DNA of 46,181 nucleotides from Chloroflexota bacterium (GTDB lineage Bacteria; Chloroflexota; Anaerolineae; Anaerolineales; Villigracilaceae). Positions 24,424-34,400 of the stretch are shown one piece after another (the first letter of the stretch is position 1; every line of letters starts with the position of its first letter). The DNA is taken from positions 1 to 46,181 of the forward strand of contig JACPVB010000130.1 in the NCBI GenBank assembly GCA_016191985.1, in the 5' to 3' direction. The notes beneath the pieces were generated by a model, which did no database searches, had not been told where the DNA came from, and saw only the letters and a program-made list of their open reading frames with translations. The translations under genes and the position numbers were made by a program.

Positions 24424-25332
24424 TTATTCTTTTTCCGCTTCGCTCTTATCACGCAGGAAATAGAAAATGCCAAGCGCACAGATACTGGTCATAAAGAACA
24501 CCAGAACGCCGACGGACGAAGCGGCGGCAATATGGCCTTTACTGCTTGCAAATTTCAGGTACATGAGAATATTGTTCGTCATGATCGAACCGCCCGGGGA
24601 ACCCCTGCCATCCGTCAGAAGGTAGGGGATATCGAACATTTGCATACCGCCCACGAGCGAAGTAACAAAAATATAGATGAAAATGGGCTTTAATAATGGC
24701 ACGGTGATGCGCCAGAACATTTGGGAGGCGTTGGCACCATCCACCATGGCCGCCTCATATAAGTGAACGGGGATGGACGTCATACCCGCCATGACGATGA
24801 TAATTGTCGCACCAAACCACATCCACCACTGGATGAATATCACCAGGCCGCGGGTAATGGTTTCATCCTGTAAAAAGTGGCGGGCTTCCTCCATGAAGCC
24901 GGCCCGCACCATGAACTGGTTGACGGGGCCATAAAATGAAAACAGGCTGAAATATAATGCTGCCACCGCAGCGGGAACCAACAGGTTCGGTAAAAAGAAT
25001 AACGCTCTCCATATCCCCACAGCTTTGATCTTCAGGCGGGCATTCATAAACCATACCGATAATAACAAGGCAATTCCAAGTTGGGGTATGAAGTTCAGGA
25101 TCCATATCAACCAGGAATTTCCCACGGCATTAATAAAAACATCATCGGCAAATAACCGCTCGAAATTTTTCAAGCCTATAAAATTCCCTTCGCGCGACAT
25201 CAGCGTGTAATCCGTAAAGCTGAGGGCCAGGGTGTTGTAGACGGGATACAAGCCAAAGATAAGAAAGCCGATAATGAACGGTGTAATGAAGAGATATCCG
25301 TAATAATTACGCTTGAATTTGACGATATTCAT
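24424..25332 (-). CDS. Carbohydrate ABC transporter permease, MalF/UgpA type
   Basis: The 302-residue protein has six spans. It carries YLFITPFIIGFLIFGLYPV near the N-terminus and the EAA motif YEAAMVDGANASQMFWRITV followed by PLLKP, the CUT1-family ATPase contact. The start ATG at 25332 has GGAGG five bases upstream. It follows the binding-protein gene and its hairpin, and precedes the second permease by 39 nt. Likely cargo is a beta-linked oligosaccharide (cello- or xylo-oligosaccharide), inferred from the GH94, GH1 and GH3 genes downstream. Confidence 0.9.
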   Translation of the reverse strand: MNIVKFKRNYYGYLFITPFIIGFLIFGLYPVYNTLALSFTDYTLMSREGNFIGLKNFERLFADDVFINAVGNSWLIWILNFIPQLGIALLLSVWFMNARLKIKAVGIWRALFFLPNLLVPAAVAALYFSLFSFYGPVNQFMVRAGFMEEARHFLQDETITRGLVIFIQWWMWFGATIIIVMAGMTSIPVHLYEAAMVDGANASQMFWRITVPLLKPIFIYIFVTSLVGGMQMFDIPYLLTDGRGSPGGSIMTNNILMYLKFASSKGHIAAASSVGVLVFFMTSICALGIFYFLRDKSEAEKE

Positions 25333-25384
25333 AATGCCTCCATTAAAAGGCTGAGCACTAAAAAATGTCTCGGAATTAGGAAAG

Positions 25385-25419
25385 GTGGGCCAGTGAGTGA
25401 TAAGAATTCACTGGCCCAC
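25385..25419 (-). promoter_or_regulatory. Intercistronic hairpin after the oligosaccharide-binding protein gene
   Basis: GTGGGCCAGTGA (25385-25396) pairs perfectly with TCACTGGCCCAC (25408-25419), loop 11 nt. It lies 17 nt after the binding-protein stop and before the permeases, mirroring the xylF-xylG hairpin. A role in mRNA stability or partial termination is inferred. Confidence 0.75.
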
Positions 25420-25436
25420 ACAGTTAGAAAGTTTTA

Positions 25437-26897
25437 CTACTCAGTAACAGGCGGTTCAGGGAGGACGAGATCGGGGAATTCGTTCGCAACTGAATCCAAC
25501 CACTCCTGCCACATCTCCGCTTCGGTGATTTCGCCGAGCAGGTACCTGCCTAGCGGGTCCTGGAGAGCGCGTTGGATGGCGTCATCCGAGCCGGTCAACA
25601 GGGAACCGTTGACTTCAGGCGCTGCTTTGCCAAAGGCATCATAGTTGTTTTGACCACCCAACCATTCATACAGCGCGGAGCCGTCGAACGTGGACGTGAT
25701 CTTCTCCACAACCACCTGGCTGGAGACGAAGTCGCCGGGGGCCTGAGCTTGATCGTCCGGGGTTTCAGGGTCAATGGCCTTGAGATAGTCGTTGGTGTAA
25801 ACACCCGTGGCCCAGTTGGTGAGGTTTTCCTCATCAAGAGCAACGAACTTGATGAATTCCTTGGCCAGTTCGAGGTTCGGGCTGTCTTTCATAGCGCCCA
25901 CCCAGGTACCACCCCACTGGTAGGACATGGGGCCGTTGATCATGGCCCAGTCGCCGCCGGTATCGGTGTTATCGGTCTTGGAATTCGGGATCAACACATA
26001 CGGCAGACCCCAGGTCGGCAGGAAGTAACTAAAGACTTTCTTGCCTTTGCCGTCCGCGCCCACCAATGTGTCATTCATGCCGGCAAACCAACCTTCAGTC
26101 CATTGGGTGGCCTGGGATTCGTAGCCTTCATCGCGCATCAGCTTGGCGAATTTTACGTATTCCGTAACCTGCGGGTCAATGACCAGTTCGCCGTCAACAA
26201 TCCACGGCTGGGAGCGGTTGGCAAGGAACGGATTGAGCAGTTCTCCGGATGTGCCGACAGTGTAATAGTCTGCGTTACATTCCTGAATCTTGGCGGCGGT
26301 TTCCACAAATTTATCGAGGTCGGCGACCATAGCCTGGACTTCTTCGGGATCGTCCGTACCGAGGCATTCAGTCGCAATGCTGCGGCGATAGAAGAAAGCG
26401 CCTGGAGTGGCCTGGTATGAGTAGGCCTTTGTGACGCCATCGTCAGTGCCCACCTGAACCACAGACGGGTAGGTCTTCAGTTCTTCCGAGAGCGGAAGCA
26501 GATCGTTAAGATCAGCCAGGAAATCAGCTTCAACCCACTCTTTTACGAATGCGGCTTCCAACGCAACTACATCCGGGGCATCGGCGGTGCCAATGGCTGC
26601 CTTGAGTTTTGTTTGATATTCACCATTGGTCATGGGGATCATGGTATAGACCACATCCACATCCACGTCGGGGTGGAGGCCTTCAAAAGCAATGGCCATG
26701 GTCCGAATCTCATTTGTGAACGCCCATACATTAAGCACGGTTTTCTCAGCGACGGGTTCTTCCGAAGTTGCAACCGGTTCTTCCGAAGTTGCGACAGGTT
26801 CACTTACTGGGGCCTCAGTAGCGGTGCCGCCACACGCAGCAAGAAGCATACTAACAACCATCAGCAGGCTCAAAAGCGATAGAAAAGACTTACGCAT
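25437..26897 (-). CDS. Oligosaccharide-binding lipoprotein (SBP family 1)
   Basis: The 486-residue CUT1 solute-binding protein has a lipoprotein signal (lipobox LLAAC, Cys about residue 22) and then a Glu/Pro/Ser-rich spacer with a tandem ATSEEPV repeat (21-bp DNA unit at 26755-26796). The mature fold starts at VLNVWAFTNEIRTMAIAFE. KLKAAIGTADAPDVVALEAAFV and the later sugar-cleft aromatic residues (WTEGWFAGM, YQWGGTWVGAM) fit an extracellular sugar receptor. The ATG at 26897 sits behind a strong AAGGAG-rich site. It heads the importer/glycosidase operon below a LacI operator. Ligand inferred from the operon: beta-glucan or xylan oligosaccharides. Confidence 0.9.
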   Translation of the reverse strand: MRKSFLSLLSLLMVVSMLLAACGGTATEAPVSEPVATSEEPVATSEEPVAEKTVLNVWAFTNEIRTMAIAFEGLHPDVDVDVVYTMIPMTNGEYQTKLKAAIGTADAPDVVALEAAFVKEWVEADFLADLNDLLPLSEELKTYPSVVQVGTDDGVTKAYSYQATPGAFFYRRSIATECLGTDDPEEVQAMVADLDKFVETAAKIQECNADYYTVGTSGELLNPFLANRSQPWIVDGELVIDPQVTEYVKFAKLMRDEGYESQATQWTEGWFAGMNDTLVGADGKGKKVFSYFLPTWGLPYVLIPNSKTDNTDTGGDWAMINGPMSYQWGGTWVGAMKDSPNLELAKEFIKFVALDEENLTNWATGVYTNDYLKAIDPETPDDQAQAPGDFVSSQVVVEKITSTFDGSALYEWLGGQNNYDAFGKAAPEVNGSLLTGSDDAIQRALQDPLGRYLLGEITEAEMWQEWLDSVANEFPDLVLPEPPVTE

Positions 26898-26941
26898 GTT
26901 CCTTCTCCTTCTAGTTTGATTTTTAATGAGTTATACTAATT

Positions 26942-27048
26942 TTGTGTGGAGTGATCTCCGCACAATCGTGCAGGTCTTCCTTCTCCGGGTAAAGGTGTTG
27001 GAAGGCCTGCTATTTATTTTTTCCGGTCGCCAAATCACCTCCTTTCAT
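26942..27048 (-). promoter_or_regulatory. Leader of the importer operon: two hairpins and a 12-codon frame
   Basis: Between the operator and the binding-protein gene are a 10-bp stem (26942-26951 with 26956-26965, one T-G pair) and an 11-bp stem (26970-26980 with 27000-27010, one mismatch). Just upstream, bases 27034-27045 carry on the - strand AAAGGAGGTGAT, a full 16S-complementary site, embedded in a tiny frame MKGGDLATGKNK (27010-27048) whose stop touches the second hairpin. It could be a leader/attenuator or just the lacI terminator. Structures are seen; function is inferred. Confidence 0.4.
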
Positions 27049-27053
27049 TTTCA

Positions 27054-27067
27054 CGGTAACGTTACCG
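27054..27067. promoter_or_regulatory. LacI-family operator upstream of the importer operon
   Basis: The perfect palindrome CGGTAACGTTACCG has the central CG of LacI/CcpA-type sites. It is identical to the core of the operator in front of the lacI gene (28164-28185). It lies 20 nt beyond the lacI stop and about 156 nt before the binding-protein ATG, so the regulator probably controls the whole downstream operon. Confidence 0.8.
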
Positions 27068-27086
27068 AGAAAGGCAAAAAAATTCA

Positions 27087-28127
27087 TCACATCTGCTTTC
27101 CTGCTACACTCATTTCTGCCACAGCAAGGCAGGATGTGCGTTTAACCAGCTTTGTTGGAACTTTATGCACCTGAACGTCGAGCGTCTCCTTATTGGCCAT
27201 CTTGATCAGCATTTGAGTCGCGATATAGCCCATCTCGGAAAGAGACTGATCCACAGTGGTCAGACCCAGATATTTGGCCTCCGTAATATTGTCGAACCCT
27301 ACAACGGATAAGTCCTCAGGAATTCGCAAGCCCATCTCTTCCGCCGCCTGATAAACCCCAATAGCGGACATGTCATTCGCCGCAAAGATCGCGGTAGGTG
27401 GATTTTTTAATCGAAGCAATTGCAAAGCAGATGTATGCCCAGCCGCTGTGGTAAAGTCGCCAGGCACAATCAGATCTTCATCAATTTCAATCCCGGCCTG
27501 GGTAAGGGCTTCTCGATATCCCTTCAAGCGCCGTTCCGCACTGCCAATTTCAGGTCGCCCGCAGATAAAGGCAATGCGCCTGTGCCCCAGGCTTATGAGA
27601 TATTCCATCACATCCAGGGCGCCATGATAGTTGGTCCCCTGAACGGAGGGATAATTGGGGTTGATAATGTGCGGATCCACGGCGATGATAGGAGCATTGG
27701 TGATGAACTCTGCCGCAGCAGAGGCCACAATGATCACGCCATCGGTGAGTGAATTATTCAAGAGGGAAACATAATGTTGTTCGTGAAGAATCGTGCCAGT
27801 TTTGTGAATATCCCCCGTTGTATAGACTAATAGATCAAATGTTGACTCTACAATTGCGCGGTTGATGCCTTTCATCACCTCAATGGAGTATGGAAAGCCG
27901 ATGTCCGGCACCACGAGACCCAGCAGGTTCTTTCGGTGACTGCGCATGCTTCGCGCCGCCAAGTTGGAGGTGTATCCCAGCTTGCTGATGATCTCAAGGA
28001 TGCGTTCCTGGGTCTCTCCCGCTACATCTACTTTGCCGTTCAACACGCGTGAAACCGTTGAAACAGACACCCCTGCTGTTTTTGCAACATCCTGGATAGT
28101 TACCGTACGCTTTTTTTGAGTAGGCAT
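27087..28127 (-). CDS. LacI-family sugar-responsive regulator
   Basis: I chose the ATG at 28127; the frame opens with TTG at 28142. The 346-residue protein has the LacI helix-turn-helix VTIQDVAKTAGVSVSTVSRV followed by the hinge helix SNLAARSMRS. It continues as a periplasmic-binding-protein-like effector domain (LLGLVVPDIGFPYS, GHRRIAFICGRPE, PPTAIFAANDMSAIGVYQAA, VVGFDNITEAKYLGLTTVDQ). Palindromic sites of matching type precede its own gene and the importer, indicating autorepression and operon control. The effector is probably a sugar released from imported oligosaccharides. It has no strong ribosome site, consistent with low expression. Confidence 0.92.
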   Translation of the reverse strand: MPTQKKRTVTIQDVAKTAGVSVSTVSRVLNGKVDVAGETQERILEIISKLGYTSNLAARSMRSHRKNLLGLVVPDIGFPYSIEVMKGINRAIVESTFDLLVYTTGDIHKTGTILHEQHYVSLLNNSLTDGVIIVASAAAEFITNAPIIAVDPHIINPNYPSVQGTNYHGALDVMEYLISLGHRRIAFICGRPEIGSAERRLKGYREALTQAGIEIDEDLIVPGDFTTAAGHTSALQLLRLKNPPTAIFAANDMSAIGVYQAAEEMGLRIPEDLSVVGFDNITEAKYLGLTTVDQSLSEMGYIATQMLIKMANKETLDVQVHKVPTKLVKRTSCLAVAEMSVAGKQM

Positions 28128-28163
28128 ATCAGATTTGAGCAAATTTCAGTATTTTCGGTATCG

Positions 28164-28218
28164 TTGTCGGTAACGTTACCGACAATTGCATTATTACACA
28201 TAAAATATTTAAAGTCAA
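28164..28218 (-). promoter_or_regulatory. lacI promoter with a 22-bp palindromic operator
   Basis: On the - strand TTGACT (28213-28218) and TAATAA (28191-28196) are separated by 16 bp. Five bases further on, 28164-28185 form a perfect 22-bp palindrome centred on CGGTAACGTTACCG and extended by TTGT/ACAA arms. A third imperfect half-site (TCGGTATCG) adjoins at 28155-28163. The operator covers the expected start point, which fits autorepression. Confidence 0.8.
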
Positions 28219-28301
28219 CAAATTTTAAGGTTCTCGTTGAATTGTCTTCCCCCAAACGGGGTATGAGGCGGGTGCTTTTGGGGGTGATTTTTTAAATGGA
28301 A

Positions 28302-28327
28302 TCCCTGCGCCGGGGATGGCGCAGGGA
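28302..28327 (-). terminator. Hairpin downstream of the macroglobulin gene
   Basis: TCCCTGCGCC (28302-28311) pairs perfectly with GGCGCAGGGA (28318-28327), 6-nt loop, about 90 nt past the stop of the macroglobulin gene on the - strand. The following run is A/T-rich with few uninterrupted T residues, so termination strength is uncertain. Confidence 0.5.
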
Positions 28328-28415
28328 GCATATCTATACAATCTGCTTGAAGGGAGGAAATGCTTGAGGTGTTGAATCAGGCTGCGGGGAGTCTGAGGCG
28401 GAGCATCGTCTTCTG

Positions 28416-31400
28416 TTATTTCACAATCACCCAATCGCTTCCACTTCTTCCAAAGACTTCGGGAGAATACATCTCCTCGGCTCTGGCGGGCGGGACGATA
28501 AACGTGCCAAGCGTGGTGGCGCGGGCGAAGTAGGTGTACTCGTACACGCCATCCCACAGCAGCGAGGTGAAGGCTTCGGCGCGGTCGTCGCGCATGTTTT
28601 GATGCTCGTACCACGGACCCCACCACCACCAACCGTAACGATAATCCGGACTGGTTGTATCTTGCGGGATGTTTTGGGAGACCGCCAAGGCCGGGTTGAC
28701 GATTTCAAAGCCGGCAGGCAATGGGTCAATGAGAGCGACGTGGTAACGGCGATTATCGGCAGCCATGGAGATGGTCACTTTTACAAGCGCCCCGGCTTTG
28801 ATGTGCCAAATGCCATCGTCATCCTGCGAGACATCTTCGGGATCATCCACGCCTTCGTAGCGGCGTTGGATGACGAAGCCCATGTCCAATGGATCGAGGT
28901 TTAGATCGGTGGGAGCGTATTGCAGGCCGAGCCGATAATAAAGCCGACCAGGGCCGTCTTTGCTCAGGATAAGATCCTCCACTCCCCCAGCGGATGCGGT
29001 TTCAGAGAGAACGTAATTCATCGGGATCAACGTTTCGTGGATATCCGTTGTGCGTTCGCGGAATTCACTGCCGCCCGCATAAGTGTTTCCAAGCCAGATG
29101 CGCGCCACGAAATCAGGCGTTTGATTTTCGTAGGTGTTGAAATAGCGGTCAAGCGTCAGCAAAATAAAAACATTTTCCTGCGTGTTATCCCAGCGGCCTT
29201 TTGTGCGATGCGCCAGCAGGCCAGTGACCAGCTTCGGAATCAAATCACTTTGCGGGTCATCTTCAATCAACGCATCCAGCAGAATGGCATCGGTGCGGCG
29301 GTCGGAGCTGAGCAACAGGTAGGTCTGGTCGGTGTAGTTGGTTGTGAAATTGGCCGCGCCCGCTGTTTCAACCACGTGATTGTTTACGAAAAGCCGAATG
29401 GCATCCAATCGAACATCGTCATCAATCACAGGCCACAGCCAGCCGATGGCTTCCATCGAAAGGCGTTCCAGCCCGGCTTCGTCCAAAAGGTTTAGAGCTT
29501 TTTGCGAATCTCGGTCGCCCATCAGATCACGGACGTAGAGCGCGTACGCACTGAGCGTCCAGCGCGTCTCCTGGGTGTACCAGGATGGGTAATGGCTTTC
29601 GATTTCGCGCAGATAATTCAGTGAATTTTGCTGCATCTCGGCAGGGACATCGAATCCCTTTTGCTGGGCGCGGAACAAGGCATGGGTCACGTGGATGGTG
29701 TTGAACGGGCTGGATTCGAATCCGCGCCGCCAGTAGGGGAAGCCGCCATCAAAGTTTTGCATGGACTGCAAACGCTTCACATCGCGGCTGACCGTTGCTT
29801 CCATTTCTGACGGAGACGGCAACCCGTCCGCTTTGAAGGCGGACAGCACATCGCGCAGGGACGCTACCGCCAGAATGCGCGAAGCAAGCTGCTCGGAACA
29901 TTCAAAGGGATATTCCACCAGATAGAGCACGGCATCGGTCAACGCCTGTAAAGCAGTGGACGATGTGCTGATCTCCAGCCCGCCATATTGCGGGAACACA
30001 CCGCTTGGATACTGCACCGGCTGGGCAATCGTCCCATCGTCAATGACGCCGTAGGTGGCAAAGGCCTCGCTCGTGGCCGGGGTGTAGACTGGCAGAGTCA
30101 CTGTCGCGGCATCGGTATAAATTCCTGAAACCGCCGCAAACTGGATGTGAACATCTCCTGCCATCACGGTGGAAGCCGGGAAACGCACTTCCACCCGGTC
30201 ATTGGCAGGGACGGTGACGCGCTGGCCATTGTTTTCCATTTCAAGGTTGCTGGCGCGGGTGACAACATCCACGGTCATTGCTGAATCAGTCTGGTTTTGA
30301 AGCACGACGGGCAGTTCAAATGTATCGCCAAAGTTAAGGAAGCGCGGCGCGGACGGGCGCACCATGAGAGGCAAGCGCGCGGCGAGATTGGACTCGCCGG
30401 TGCCAAACTGGTTTCCGTTGCTGTCCACCGCCACGACCATCACGCGGTAACGGGTGAGGTTATCTGGCAGTTGGATTAACACACGGGCCTGACCGTTGAA
30501 CCCGGTTCGTACAGTGGGGGCAAAAGTCGCCAGCGGATTGAAGTCGGAGCGCACGAGGATGGGGGCCGCATATTCATCTCCCCCACCTCCAGTGGATGGG
30601 AGTTCTTCCGCCATGGCCGGGGCTTCGGTGGCGGCAGGAGCAAACGCCATCCCCAAAAGCATGGCATCATTAGTAGCCTGCCGCGCCAATGACTGCAATA
30701 CCTGCGGGTTAGCAAGGACAATGCTTGTGCGGCCATAAACACTTGATAGATAGGAAGGACGGTTTGCGTAAAAGACGCTGAGCGGGTCTTGCATTTGATA
30801 ATTGGTCAACGCCAGAATGGCTTCGTCCACCACTACAACTGCCAATTCCGCATCCGCGATGGGCCGGCCGCGCGAATCTTTTACAAAAACGGTCAGGCTG
30901 GTTTCGCCGCCCGGTTCCAATTCGGTTTGGTCGGGCGTCACTTGCAAGGACAGCGTCCTTTGCTGAGGTGGGATGCTCAGATTCAATATGCCGCTCGCAA
31001 AGGCGGGACGGGGCGGCACGTTCTGTGTTTCGCCTTTGTCATCGGTGCGGGGAGCGGAGCCGACCAAATCTACTTGAATGTTCAGGTTGGGGATGTGTTC
31101 GTCTTCGATGGGAATGTTAAGCGTGGCGGTTCCATCTTTTTTTATGGAGAAGCGCGTGGTGTAAAGAATGCCACTGCGGCTGACGGTTAACAATCCTTCG
31201 GCAGGAGTAAATGGAGGTTGGATGAGCACTTTGGCTGTGTCACCGGGTTGGTAGGTTTCCTTATCTGGAATGAGCGTGATCTTTTCCTGCTCCACGTTGC
31301 GGGAGGGAGGGCGCTGGCCGCCGCTGACCCAGCGGGTGATGCGGCTTTGATTTTTGCGTCCGAGTTCATCCGTCACCAGGGCGGTGATTTGAACTTGTCC

Positions 31401-34400
31401 GCCGAGGGGAGTTTCAAAGGAACAGGTGGCAGGCTCGGGCGCGGAGAGAAGCGAGCAGGTTTGCACATCCACTACTTCCTCGACCCAGTTGCCGTTTTTA
31501 TATTTCCAATCCAATCTGCCGGCTGTGATTTCCACCGGGCGGTTTTCAATCACGTACCCATCCAGATCGGTGACGATGAAATCCACCTTGATGGGCGTGC
31601 CGCGTTCGACAAAATAACTTTCACTGCGCAAACCGATGTACACATCCGCCGGGTGGACGAGCAAGGTGGTGGTACTGCTCCAGGCCTGACGGTTGACATC
31701 GGTAACGGTGGACTGTGCCATCACGCTGTACGGCTGAGGGTCTTTGGCGGGGTCGCCCTGCGGATGGAAATCGAGTTCCAAATAATGCGTGCCGCTGGCG
31801 TCGGTCTTGCCATCGAACGTTTGCATTTGTGACTCGCCGCTGACCTGGTAGGCGAAATCATAGAACCACCAATCCATTTGCGAGCCGAAGGTGAAGTCCG
31901 GCCAATTGGGGGGTGCATATATGCCGGGGCTGCTCGTCACCTGCCAGTTGACATCGGCGCCGAGCAGGCCGCCGCCCGCGTAATATTTCGCCTCCACCGC
32001 CAGCGTGGCACGGTCATCGGAAAAATAGGGGCCGGTGGTTTCGTTGCGCGCGTTGACCTCAAACTCCGGTGTGCGGAACTCTTGTATTTGGAATTGATGA
32101 TAAAACTGCGCGCCGCTCAGTCCGCCCAGGCTTCCATTGGCGGTGAGATAAAGCTGGGCATAACCCAGGTTGACTCCGCCTTCGGGCAGGGGGAAGGCAA
32201 AATCGAATCCGCCGAGGGCATTGACCTGCGCCTCGCCATTCCCAATGGCATTGCCCTGCGGATCGATAATCTGATAGCTGACTGAATTCACCTCGCTGCC
32301 AACCAACCCCACATCGCCGCCTTGTCTTGCACCGATGCGCCGCAGCCAGCCTTTGACATGCACCTCTTCGCCGGGGCGATACATTTGACGGTCGTCAAAG
32401 ACGAACCATTGCAGGAAGTCACTCGGCGGAGTTGGAACCCAGGCTTCATCGCTCCAAAAATAATTGGCACGCGGCAGGATGGCCTGATCTTTGCCGAGGC
32501 TGGCGGTGAGATAGGTTGCGCCGGAGGGAATATCAAAACGCGCCGTGCCATCCGCGCCACTCAGGATCGTGGAGCTTCCATTATCTGGGCGGATGCTCAC
32601 GCCGGACAAAGGCCTGCCGTCTTTGAGATTCGTCGTCCAAATCACCATCTCGCTGTGGTCGGCGTAGGCGTCCAGGCCGATCTGCGTCACCTGCACCCAG
32701 GTGATGATGGTCTGTGAGAAGCGCCGCCATTTGTCGTTTTCATTTTCAAAAATGCCGGGAGGCGGCTCAAGAATCAAAACCAGGTGACCAAAATCGCCTT
32801 CCAAATATGGGTTCAGGTCAATGCCCACCTCGGTGAGAGTGTCGTTGGGTAAATCCAAGTCAATGGATTTATCAGCAAGCAGGAGGCCGGGCATTCTGGC
32901 TGGCACATCGGTGCGCTGCCAATCGCGCAGGTAGGTTTTAAACTTCGGCCAGTCTTCGGGCTGGACGGCGTACACTTTAAGATGAAGCCTGCTGTAATTC
33001 ATGGCGAATGCTGAAAAGACCGGCTTTTTGGCGGACGGGTCCAACGTGAGCAGACTCTGCCCCGTGTTCACCAAAATGGACTCGGCCTTGCCCACGTTGA
33101 ATTCCAGTTCGGCATCCGCGCCCAATTGCTGGCCGAACGCGTCCTGAATTTTTCCAGATACGGTCACGGTGTAGGTTGTGCGTCCGCGCGTCTCGCCGCT
33201 GATCTCAACCGTATTGCCGTACACGTTCGCCGATACGCCCGGGATTTGCGGGGAAACTTTCAACAGACTCTCACTGAAAGCGTCCAGGTCGAGCGGGTTA
33301 TTAAAGCGGATAAAAAACGGAGTCAATGGCGGGCAATCGCCGTCGTACCAGTAACAGTCATATTCATCAATTCGCAAGGGCGCATACGTGGAAAAGGCAT
33401 AGGTCTGCGCTTCGGCCGTGGTGAGCGGACCTTCCAGCGAAGGCGTGCCCGGGCCGACAACCACGGAAATATTTGTCTCCGGGTTAAAAGGCGCTGCGGT
33501 GCGAAAGGCAAGCCAGCGTCCTTCGGGCGCATCCTTCACCAGTCCGCCCACATATTCGTTTTCGTCAATTTCGGTTTGGGTTGCTAAAACAACCGTCACA
33601 GGGTTTCCGCCTGCGGTCACTTGCATCGTCCCCAACACCGCAGAGGGGTCAATGCGTTGGTCGAATAGAATGAAGAAGATCGGGTCGAGCGGTTGGGGGG
33701 AAGTATCCGGGTAAAACGTCACCACCTTGGGGGGCGGCGTCCTAAACGTCCACGAGATCGATTCAGCGAGCGCACCGCCGGTCGCAGAGACCGTCCCCGC
33801 CGGCACGGTGACGCGGTATTCGGTGGCCTTGGGCAGGCGGTCTATCAATTCGGAGGCATATTCAAAGGTTAGGGTTTTTGTCCCCAGCCAGCGCCATGTG
33901 CCGGGCAGGGATGGCTCGATCTTGACCGGTACATCTGCTTCGGCCAGATCACCCAACGTCCCCAACGGAACCATGGGTTGATTAAACGTCACGCTGACGA
34001 ACAGCGCAATGGGGATTTCCCCTTCTGGAGCGAATCGCAACACCTGGAGCGGACCCGCCTCATCCTCTCCCGGAACTGGTTCTGTTTCGAGAGGCGGAAA
34101 CACATCTGTAACCGTATTCCCCGGGCGTGGCGGGGGGAATGTCTCTGCCGGGAAGTTGAACTCTGTCTGTAGCCCAGAATCAATTGGCAGGGCGGGCAGA
34201 CGCGAGAGAATCAATTCGATCTCGCCGGCTGAAAGCGGTTCGCCAGTCGCCAGCGGCAATACCTCAGTGCCCTGCGGCTGTGCTCCCCCGTCACTCAATG
34301 CAACGCCGATGCTGTAACGGTCCTCCGCATCCCCCGCAGGTGACTGGGTGACGTTGACGTTAATGACGGCGGGGGGCGCCTGGCCAGGCTGCGACCACAA

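Noticed and set aside
28225..28632. Arg-rich - strand frame at the end of the macroglobulin gene
   Set aside because: It overlaps the conserved 3' end of that gene in another frame and shows typical shadow composition.
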